Notes under the pieces: model-generated | Database searches by the model: none | What the model was told of the DNA's origin: nothing | What the model saw: only the letters and a program-made list of their open reading frames with translations | Assembly: GCA_946538445.1 (NCBI GenBank) | Contig: CAMNGO010000069.1 | Location: forward strand, 1 to 9,299 | Source of the DNA: an uncultured Lachnospiraceae bacterium | GTDB lineage: Bacteria; Bacillota; Clostridia; Lachnospirales; Lachnospiraceae | Reading direction: 5' to 3' | Length of the DNA stretch: 9,299 bases | Shown: in pieces, positions 1 to 4,997 of the stretch | Numbering within the stretch: position 1 is the first letter of the stretch | Layout: every line of letters starts with the position of its first letter | Translations under genes and position numbers: made by a program

Positions 1-318
1 CACGATCTCGGATCTTGATGCACTGTCACAGGCGATATGTCCGGGAAAGGCATGAACATCCGGCACTAACTGGACAGTGTCCTCCGCCCAGGCAGTCCCG
101 CAGACGCCTCTTCCCTTAGCAATCCGCACACAGGCAACCTTGCCCTGAAAGGGCCCCAGGAGAAGAGAATCTTCTTTCACCAGATAGAAACCCGCCCAAT
201 TGATATCGGGGAGTGTATAGAAGAGTAAAGCTGATACATTTGCCATCACAGGGATAAAGTCAGCGGATTCCTCCGCCAGAGACTCTGCCTGTTTTCTGAT
301 CATTTCATAATCAATCAT
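1..318 (-). CDS. msrC: Free methionine-(R)-sulfoxide reductase (GAF domain), C-terminus cut by window edge
   Basis: The visible 106 residues match the fRMsr (YebR/MsrC) family, a cytoplasmic GAF-fold enzyme that reduces free methionine-(R)-sulfoxide to methionine, protecting against oxidative damage. The sequence shows the family signatures NWAGFYL (40-46), LGPFQGKVACVRI (54-66), GRGVCGTA (69-76) and VPDVHAFPGHIACDSASRSE (85-104). The three redox cysteines of the family are present at C63, C73 and C97; their spacing of 10 and 24 equals that of E. coli Cys84, Cys94 and Cys118 as I recall it. The family is usually about 150-165 residues, so roughly the last third lies beyond the window. The ATG is preceded by CGGAG about 7 bases upstream. 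It lies 33 bases downstream of the cyclase-family gene on the same strand, so the two are probably co-transcribed from the promoter near 1152-1180. Confidence 0.93.
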   Translation of the reverse strand, partial: MIDYEMIRKQAESLAEESADFIPVMANVSALLFYTLPDINWAGFYLVKEDSLLLGPFQGKVACVRIAKGRGVCGTAWAEDTVQLVPDVHAFPGHIACDSASRSEIV

Positions 319-351
319 GTTTATCTCCGAATTGAAAATACGTAAACAGGT

Positions 352-1104
352 TTACTCACAGATCGCCCATACACGGACCGGAAGACCGGTTGCGCCCTGA
401 ATCCTCGGCCAGGCAACAACAATCACCGCACCGGCCGCGGGAACCTGATCGAGATTCCGAAGCACTTCTACCTGAAGCTTACCCATCTCCAGAACATAGC
501 GCTCACATGCCAGATCCTCTGCCTTGGCTGCCTCGGCAGATGCATCGGTATCCAGTGTCTCATGTCCGTTTGCTGCTGCATTGCGAACTTCATAGATATA
601 TTTTAATGCTTCCATAGACCATCCCGGGAAGTTCTCACTTCCATCTTCTGCGGTGCCGGAAAGAGCATCCATATCCGGCCAGTTTTTATACCAGTCTGTC
701 CGCAAAGCTACGAAAGCACCATCCGGGATATCACCGTATTCTTTCTCATAGTCCTTGATATCCTGTTCTGTAACGACATAGCAGGGATCCTCCGCAACCT
801 TGGCGGTAAGATCGATAACGCAGAGAGGAAATACACCGTCTTTTACGTCAAATGCTTCTGACAACACACCATCTTTGATAAAGTGTCCCGGGAAATCAAT
901 ATGAGTTCCGAACTGTCCGGGGAATTTGAAAGTCTGGATAAGACACTCCAGCATAGGATTGCCCCAGTCAAACACGGTCTTACACAACTCCACAGATCCT
1001 TCCGGAATACCACTCCAGAATGGACTGTCATTGTCAAGTGGATGGGAAAGTTCAACCCAGCGCAGTTTCTTTGCTTCTTCCAATACATTCCAAAGTCTAT
1101 ACAT
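352..1104 (-). CDS. Cyclase family protein (kynurenine formamidase-like metal hydrolase)
   Basis: A 250-residue protein of the cyclase superfamily (PF04199), which includes the KynB-type arylformamidase and other metal-dependent amide or ester hydrolases. Seen: an N-terminal SHPLDNDSPFW (20-30), where SHPL is typical of the fold, and the metal-binding motif GTHIDFPGHF (66-75) giving H68, D70 and H74. A later segment around GHETLDTDAS (180-189) and a C-terminal part with E213 and NLDQVP (217-222) also fit. In KynB a His twelve residues before the second Glu ligand binds metal; here the residue twelve before E213 appears to be E201, so the metal site may differ. The length is normal for the superfamily. 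The start has a strong GGAGGAGGT about 7 bases upstream. The substrate cannot be read from sequence; I see no tryptophan-pathway neighbours supporting kynurenine formamidase. It diverges from the SDR gene and precedes the fRMsr gene. Confidence 0.85.
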   Translation of the reverse strand: MYRLWNVLEEAKKLRWVELSHPLDNDSPFWSGIPEGSVELCKTVFDWGNPMLECLIQTFKFPGQFGTHIDFPGHFIKDGVLSEAFDVKDGVFPLCVIDLTAKVAEDPCYVVTEQDIKDYEKEYGDIPDGAFVALRTDWYKNWPDMDALSGTAEDGSENFPGWSMEALKYIYEVRNAAANGHETLDTDASAEAAKAEDLACERYVLEMGKLQVEVLRNLDQVPAAGAVIVVAWPRIQGATGLPVRVWAICE

Positions 1105-1151
1105 CTCGTTACCTCCTCCATCTATTGTCTCGTTATAGGAATATCATCTTT

Positions 1152-1180
1152 ACTGTAACGAATAATATAAAACATGTCAA
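1152..1180 (-). promoter_or_regulatory. Sigma-A type promoter for the cyclase-fRMsr pair
   Basis: On the minus strand a perfect -35 TTGACA (1175-1180) is followed by 17 bases and a -10 TACAGT (1152-1157, 4 of 6 to consensus). The expected transcription start near 1145 would give a leader of about 40 bases before the ATG at 1104. It is the best promoter match in the window. Confidence 0.7.
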
Positions 1181-1218
1181 TGAAAATAGGGGATTATCTA
1201 CAATATTTCCTCTCTTTA

Positions 1219-1227
1219 TGGTATAAT
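1219..1227 (+). promoter_or_regulatory. Extended -10 promoter for the SDR gene
   Basis: TGGTATAAT (TG-n-TATAAT) is a perfect extended -10 element. The -35 position, 17 bases upstream at 1199-1204, reads TACAAT and is weak, as is common when the extended -10 is present. Predicted transcription begins near 1234, about 40 bases before the preferred TTG start at 1275. Confidence 0.5.
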
Positions 1228-1246
1228 TATTATGAAATTATAATAA
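1222..1246. repeat. AT-rich inverted repeat overlapping the SDR promoter, possible operator
   Basis: TATAATT (1222-1228) is matched by its reverse complement AATTATA (1236-1242). A second pair, TTATTAT (1227-1233) with ATAATAA (1240-1246), overlaps it. The repeat covers the SDR -10 box and predicted start site and would suit a repressor operator. The composition is almost purely A/T, so chance symmetry is possible, and no regulator gene is present in the window. Confidence 0.35.
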
Positions 1247-1261
1247 CTACGCAAGACATAT

Positions 1262-1268
1262 GGAGGTG
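1262..1268 (+). promoter_or_regulatory. Shine-Dalgarno that selects the TTG start of the SDR
   Basis: GGAGGTG lies inside the longest reading frame, just after an in-frame ATG at 1260 that has no ribosome binding site of its own. The GGAGG core ends 8 bases before the in-frame TTG at 1275. The same 8-base spacing is seen at three other genes here, so TTG is the likely start. Confidence 0.7.
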
Positions 1269-1274
1269 AATGAA

Positions 1275-2033
1275 TTGGATTATGGTTTGAAAGGAAAGAA
1301 CGTTCTGGTTACCGGAAGTACCAAAGGGCTGGGGGAAGCTATCGTCCGGATTCTTGCCGGGGAGGGAGCAAATGTAGTCATCTCCGGGAGAAGTGAAGAT
1401 CTGGCCAGAGAACTCGCAGACAAGTTCCGTGCAGAATATGGCGTCAATGCTGTAGGCATCCCGGCAGACCTGGGCAAAGAAGGTGCCGCAGAGAAATTGT
1501 TTGAAGAGAGCGTTGCAGCTCTGGGTGGTCTGGATGTCCTGGTAAATAACGCCGGAATCTGGCCTACAGCCTACGTCCGTGAGATGACCCTTGAGCAGTT
1601 TGACCGTACGATCTACATGAATCTGGAGGTCCCCTTCCTGTTAAGCAAATTGATGGTGAATCATTTGATTGAACAGGATAAAAAAGGAAAAATCGTACAG
1701 GTTGTCTCCCAGGCAGCCTTCCACGGATCTACCACAGGCCATGCCCACTATGCCGCATCCAAGGCCGGTCTTGTTACATTTTCCAGATCACTGGCCAGGG
1801 AAGTGGCCGGCTATGGAATCAATGTCAACTCTGTAGCTCCGGGCATGATGGAAACTCCGATGGTTGAAGACGCCCTGGCAAAGAAGAAAGATTATTACAA
1901 TAGCAGGATCCCTATCGGCAGGGTGGCAACCCCGGATGAGGTCGCCTACTGTGTGGCTTTCCTTGCCTCCAACAAAGCAGACTATCTCACAGGAATCACC
2001 ATCGATGCCACAGGCGGCATGCTGATGCGTTAA
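1275..2033 (+). CDS. Short-chain dehydrogenase/reductase (SDR) family oxidoreductase
   Basis: A classical SDR of 252 residues from the preferred TTG start (257 from the ATG at 1260), cytoplasmic and NAD(P)(H)-dependent. Seen, in 252-residue numbering: cofactor-binding TGSTKGLG (13-20), acidic AD (64-65), NNAG (91-94), catalytic N116, S145, Y159 and K163 (YAASK), the PG turn after the active site, and a C-terminal GITIDATGG. This is the full Asn-Ser-Tyr-Lys tetrad. The Arg after the second strand (SGRS, R39) suggests NADP(H) rather than NAD(H), which is an inference. It resembles the FabG / glucose dehydrogenase branch, but the substrate cannot be assigned. TTG is chosen because a perfect GGAGG sits 8 bases before it. 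The gene diverges from the cyclase-family gene, which hints at shared use of a small-molecule substrate, and it is followed by a hairpin. Confidence 0.9.
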   Translation: MDYGLKGKNVLVTGSTKGLGEAIVRILAGEGANVVISGRSEDLARELADKFRAEYGVNAVGIPADLGKEGAAEKLFEESVAALGGLDVLVNNAGIWPTAYVREMTLEQFDRTIYMNLEVPFLLSKLMVNHLIEQDKKGKIVQVVSQAAFHGSTTGHAHYAASKAGLVTFSRSLAREVAGYGINVNSVAPGMMETPMVEDALAKKKDYYNSRIPIGRVATPDEVAYCVAFLASNKADYLTGITIDATGGMLMR

Positions 2034-2058
2034 CCTGAAACATTCATATAGAAATGGC

Positions 2059-2113
2059 AAGAAGTCACATCCAAAGCACCCTCACAAGGAACTCTTTGAA
2101 CGTGACTTCTTTT
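2059..2113 (+). terminator. Long-stem hairpin, likely terminator of the SDR gene
   Basis: A perfect 10-bp stem pairs AAGAAGTCAC (2059-2068) with GTGACTTCTT (2102-2111), followed by TT on the plus strand. The 33-base loop contains a second pairing, CAAAG (2072-2076) with CTTTG (2094-2098), so the whole folds as a long imperfect hairpin. The T tract is short and the loop large, so this is a moderate candidate. It lies between convergent genes; the minus-strand tail is poor in T. Confidence 0.5.
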
Positions 2114-2149
2114 ACGCTATTATTCGATTTGTAAGCGACATCAGAATTA

Positions 2150-2566
2150 TTATCCGGAAAACCTGGATCTCCCGGCAGGCATGAGCAAAACAATCAGGAT
2201 GGCAATATATGCGATAGCTTTTAATAAGGGAAATATGTGTATCTTCCCTTTCAGTTTCATCGCTACAGATGCGATGGAGAATAAGGTGAATCCAAGGGCA
2301 ACGCCATAATAAACCGTATTTTTTCCCACCAGGATAGCAAAGGATGTGATCCCCTGAACGATCCCCACAAAAAATGTCACCCATCCCATCTTCATTGTGA
2401 ATCTTCTGAGTTTTTCGGGATCAGAATACCGGCTCATAAACCGGTCTGACAGTTCCAAAGGATTCAATTCTTTCCTTCCGCTTGCATAAATAAGACCTGT
2501 GACGATACTAAACACACACAGCACAGCGTAGAAAATCCCGCAAAAAAGTAAAAGAATACTAATCAT
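2150..2566 (-). CDS. Four-helix integral membrane protein of unknown function
   Basis: A 138-residue hydrophobic protein that I do not recognise with confidence. Likely membrane helices are near residues 4-26, 60-79, 85-104 and 110-130. A polar, charged loop of about 30 residues (30-58, with DRFMSRYSDPEKLRRF) separates the first two. The layout is reminiscent of the DUF3784-type small membrane proteins common in Firmicutes, but I cannot confirm membership. Its ATG overlaps the stop of the MTA/SAH nucleosidase by 8 bases and is preceded by GGAGGGG at about 6 bases, so the two genes are a translationally coupled pair. It is the last gene of that transcript and faces the SDR gene tail to tail. 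Confidence 0.75.
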   Translation of the reverse strand: MISILLLFCGIFYAVLCVFSIVTGLIYASGRKELNPLELSDRFMSRYSDPEKLRRFTMKMGWVTFFVGIVQGITSFAILVGKNTVYYGVALGFTLFSIASVAMKLKGKIHIFPLLKAIAYIAILIVLLMPAGRSRFSG

Positions 2567-3275
2567 CTGTCCCCTCCATATCTAACATCTTCAATACAAC
2601 TTTAGCACTTCTATGGGCCGCTTCCTCCTTAAACACATCAAAGGCTATCTCTTCCGACCCGTCAGGCTTATCTGATATAGCCCTGAGGATTACAAAAGGC
2701 GTATCATTCAGGTAACATACCTGAGCGATTGCTGCAGATTCCATATCACAGCATAATCCCCCAAATGATCCGGTTATGGTATCCTTTTGCTCAGAAAGAT
2801 ATACAAACTGATCTCCGGAACAGATTCTTCCGGGAAATGCATCCACTTCTGATGCCACCTCCCGGACAGCTTCCAAAGCGGTCGTCACAAGAGCAGGATC
2901 CGCCTCAAATGCATGCAAGCCGGTGTAAGGAATCTCCCCTTTCTCAAATCCGATGGGACTCACATCATAATCATGCTGAACGGCATCTTTCGATATGACC
3001 ATATCACCGATGTCAATCTTATTATCTAACGAACCTGCTACCCCAGTGTTGATCACCTCCGCTGCATGAAACTCCCGGATTAATGTCTGGGTACAGATTC
3101 CGGCATTGACCTTACCCATGCCACACTGAACGATAGCCACAGGTTTTCCCGATATCGTTCCCAGATAGTAGTCCATACCTGAAACAGTGACTACTTCATC
3201 AAGTGTCATTTTCTCCTTAAAAAGAGTCACCTCTTCTTCCATGGCTCCGATAATCCCGATTCTGTTTTTTTGCAT
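2559..3275 (-). CDS. mtnN: 5'-methylthioadenosine/S-adenosylhomocysteine nucleosidase
   Basis: The enzyme cleaves the N-glycosidic bond of MTA, SAH and 5'-deoxyadenosine, releasing adenine. It recycles by-products of polyamine synthesis, methylation and radical SAM chemistry, and feeds methionine salvage and the activated methyl cycle. From the preferred ATG the protein is 238 residues, close to the E. coli 232. Seen: N-terminal IGIIGAMEEEV with catalytic E15, QCGMGKVNAG (50-59), NTGVAGSLD (76-84), SGDQF (153-157), substrate-binding M178-E179 in DMESAA, and catalytic D202 in AISDKPDG. A GTG three codons upstream (3284) keeps the frame open, but it sits within the AAGGAG ribosome binding site, so ATG 3275 is preferred. 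The downstream membrane gene is coupled to it. It has its own likely promoter and is cut off from the radical SAM region by a hairpin. Confidence 0.96.
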   Translation of the reverse strand: MQKNRIGIIGAMEEEVTLFKEKMTLDEVVTVSGMDYYLGTISGKPVAIVQCGMGKVNAGICTQTLIREFHAAEVINTGVAGSLDNKIDIGDMVISKDAVQHDYDVSPIGFEKGEIPYTGLHAFEADPALVTTALEAVREVASEVDAFPGRICSGDQFVYLSEQKDTITGSFGGLCCDMESAAIAQVCYLNDTPFVILRAISDKPDGSEEIAFDVFKEEAAHRSAKVVLKMLDMEGTDD

Positions 3276-3283
3276 TTTATTCA

Positions 3284-3289
3284 CTCCTT
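3284..3289 (-). promoter_or_regulatory. Shine-Dalgarno that selects the mtnN ATG start
   Basis: AAGGAG on the minus strand ends 8 bases before the ATG at 3275. The alternative GTG start at 3284-3282 uses the last base of this motif and would have no upstream ribosome binding site. Confidence 0.75.
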
Positions 3290-3310
3290 TTCGAATGCTG
3301 TCTTAACTAT

Positions 3311-3339
3311 ATACTACTTTATAATCAACTTCCTTTCAA
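3311..3339 (-). promoter_or_regulatory. Candidate mtnN promoter
   Basis: On the minus strand TTGAAA (3334-3339, 5 of 6) is separated by 17 bases from TAGTAT (3311-3316, 4 of 6). It lies immediately after the terminator hairpin at 3345-3377 and about 36 bases before the mtnN ATG, which is the right place for an independent promoter. The -10 match is only fair. Confidence 0.4.
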
Positions 3340-3344
3340 TAGAA

Positions 3345-3377
3345 AACGCCCCCGGTTCTTTATCAACCGAGGGCGTT
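3345..3377 (-). terminator. Rho-independent terminator between the small membrane gene and mtnN
   Basis: AACGCCCCCGGTT (3345-3357) pairs with AACCGAGGGCGTT (3365-3377): a 13-bp GC-rich stem with one mismatch (C3352 opposite A3370) and a 7-base loop. Read on the minus strand the stem ends in TTTT then CTATT. The plus strand also has a T-rich tail (TTCTCTTTATTT), but no plus-strand gene precedes it. It would end the transcript of the 75-residue membrane protein gene. Confidence 0.8.
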
Positions 3378-3437
3378 CTCTTTATTTAGAAAATCCTATT
3401 CTTTCTATGATTTAAAGAATAATCTCTCGAACTATTC

Positions 3438-3665
3438 TTAAATCCTACCGGTTTGCAGTTCTGTGATCAAGGAGAACACTCCAAAGATAATCAGGATAGG
3501 TAAGGCCAGAACGATCAGTCCTTTGATTACCATTCCAATCAAAATGAGGGGCAGAAATATTAATGAAAATACTATTTTTGTCAAACCCCAGGCTCCTTTT
3601 AAAGCCAGAACAGCAAGTTTTCCAAATATTGCAAACATACAGATCACAAATAATAATGTTAACAT
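3438..3665 (-). CDS. Small hydrophobic membrane protein
   Basis: A 75-residue, very hydrophobic protein of unknown function. One membrane helix is likely at about 2-22, and a long apolar stretch at about 30-66, broken by K48, could form two further helices. Positive charges at K16, K23 and K30 mark a short loop. It has no recognisable motif. The ATG is preceded by AGAAGGG at about 7 bases. It follows the fusion gene on the same strand by 130 bases, with a hairpin in between, and is followed by a strong terminator. It could be the last gene of the radical SAM transcript, reached by read-through, or a separate unit. The intact frame, ribosome binding site and terminator support a real gene. Confidence 0.7.
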   Translation of the reverse strand: MLTLLFVICMFAIFGKLAVLALKGAWGLTKIVFSLIFLPLILIGMVIKGLIVLALPILIIFGVFSLITELQTGRI

Positions 3666-3762
3666 TTTAAACCCTTCTTTCTTATGTCTGATCTTTTATT
3701 TGCCCTAAGTATAATGGCAATTCAATGAAAAATATACATCCGGCATAAAGAAATAGAAGGGG

Positions 3763-3787
3763 GTAATTCTCCAATCCGGAGAATTAC
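3763..3787 (-). terminator. Perfect hairpin after the acetyltransferase-methyltransferase gene
   Basis: GTAATTCTCC (3763-3772) pairs perfectly with GGAGAATTAC (3778-3787) around a 5-base loop, starting 9 bases after the stop codon at 3796. On the minus strand the stem is followed by CCCCCTTCTATTTC, so the usual run of U is missing. It may be a weak terminator, a 3'-end stabiliser or an attenuator that lowers expression of the downstream small gene. Confidence 0.5.
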
Positions 3788-3795
3788 TTAATCCA

Positions 3796-4974
3796 TTATT
3801 TGATTCCTTCCACACAGATCCAGTCCGTTCCTTCTTTGACATGAATCTTCACTGCGATAAAACCCGCATTGCGGAATAAAATGTGGAATTCTTCCTTAGA
3901 AGGATTAAACAGGTCATAGAGCTCAACATTATCAAGAACGGCCTGATCCAGTCCGGCCTTTCCATAGATATCGGCAATCAGGAAAAATCTTCCCCCGGGT
4001 TTCAGTACTCTTCGTACCTCCATCAGGTTCTCCTGGGGATCCGGCCAGAAATAAAAACTCTCCACTGTGGTGATACGGTCAAATGTATCATCAGCGAATG
4101 GCAGTTCTTCCACAGACGCCTCAATGACCTCCACTCTGCCCTCCCGGATCAGATTCTCATTATAATCTTTCGATTCCTGTACGGATACCGGGGAATAGTC
4201 TACCCCTGTCACTTTAGCTTCCGGTGCCAGTCTGGCCAATCTGCCTATAGTAGCTCCTCCACCGCATCCAATGTCAAGCAATTGCTTTGCTCCGGCGGGA
4301 TCCATAAAAGACAGGGCCCACTCAGTCACCGGTCCATGGCTCTCGTTCATTCTGGACAACATGGCTGCCCCTGCCTCTCCTTCCGGTTTTCTGGGATTGC
4401 CGAGTACGGTGTCATCGGTCGGCAACTCGCGGACCACCCGACAGGGGTTTCCCACGGCAACCACTCCGGAAGGAATATCGGAAACCACAACACTGCCTCC
4501 ACCGATTACCGTATTACTCCCAATGGTAACACCAGGCATCACCTTTACTCCGCCGCCAAACCACACGTTGTCTCCCACTGAGATGGGATGGGCAAATTCC
4601 AACCCGGCATTTCTTCTCTTAACATCCAGAGGGTGCCCTGCAGTATAAAATCCACAGTCCGGCCCCACAAAAACATTATCACCGAAGATTACCTTTGCAC
4701 AGTCCAATATCACACAATTGTGGTTTGCCATGAAGTTGTTTCCAACTTCAATATTGTATCCATAGTCACACCAAAAAGGTGCTATGACTTCACAATTATG
4801 ACCTTTTTTTCCCAATATTTTATTGATAAGCTCTGTCTTTTTTTCTGTGGCAGAGGGTCTGATCATATTATATTCATGACAAAGATCTTTCACATATATG
4901 CGCTCCCGGATCAGCTCCTGATCGTTCACCGCATCATAGTATTCTCCCAGATCTCTTTTCTCTTTTTCCGTCAT
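3796..4974 (-). CDS. Fusion: hexapeptide-repeat O-acetyltransferase + class I SAM methyltransferase
   Basis: One uninterrupted 392-residue frame joins two enzymes. Residues about 1-187 are a maltose/galactoside O-acetyltransferase (Maa/LacA) type left-handed beta-helix protein. It has a Mac-like helical N-terminus (EKEKRDLGEYYDA), repeated IGxNxxI-like turns, the catalytic His in YTAGHPLD (H114), and the family ending VAVGNPCRVVRE. Residues about 192-392 are a class I methyltransferase with SAM motif LDIGCGGG (233-240), acidic D259 after strand 2 (VTGVDYS), motif II/III elements ELPFADDTFD and RVLKPGG, and an N-terminal NPRKPEG-MLSRMN segment that I recall as typical of stand-alone relatives. 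The acetyl acceptor and methyl acceptor are unknown. The start is the ATG with AAGGAG 8 bases upstream; an ATG 21 bases further up has none. It lies 23 bases after the Cys-tail gene and so probably shares its transcript. Confidence 0.88.
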   Translation of the reverse strand: MTEKEKRDLGEYYDAVNDQELIRERIYVKDLCHEYNMIRPSATEKKTELINKILGKKGHNCEVIAPFWCDYGYNIEVGNNFMANHNCVILDCAKVIFGDNVFVGPDCGFYTAGHPLDVKRRNAGLEFAHPISVGDNVWFGGGVKVMPGVTIGSNTVIGGGSVVVSDIPSGVVAVGNPCRVVRELPTDDTVLGNPRKPEGEAGAAMLSRMNESHGPVTEWALSFMDPAGAKQLLDIGCGGGATIGRLARLAPEAKVTGVDYSPVSVQESKDYNENLIREGRVEVIEASVEELPFADDTFDRITTVESFYFWPDPQENLMEVRRVLKPGGRFFLIADIYGKAGLDQAVLDNVELYDLFNPSKEEFHILFRNAGFIAVKIHVKEGTDWICVEGIK

Positions 4975-4982
4975 TCGATTTT

Positions 4983-4988
4983 CTCCTT
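4983..4988 (-). promoter_or_regulatory. Shine-Dalgarno that selects the fusion-gene start
   Basis: AAGGAG lies 8 bases before the ATG at 4974. The upstream in-frame ATG at 4995 begins two bases after the stop codon of the previous gene, has no ribosome binding site, and would translate this motif as part of the protein. Confidence 0.7.
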
Positions 4989-4997
4989 CTTTCATGC

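Noticed and set aside
352..1104. Assignment as kynB (kynurenine formamidase)
   Set aside because: The superfamily match is clear, but no kynurenine-pathway gene is nearby and a metal ligand position seems altered, so a specific name would overreach.
3883..4581. Plus-strand open frame of 232 codons antisense to the fusion gene
   Set aside because: It is a shadow of the acetyltransferase-methyltransferase frame, with no recognisable domain and a low-quality composition.
3796..4974. Possible pseudogene or sequencing artefact joining two genes
   Set aside because: Both domains keep their key residues, the junction contains no stop or low-complexity run, and the linker reads cleanly, so an intact fusion is the simpler reading, although raw-read support was not available.
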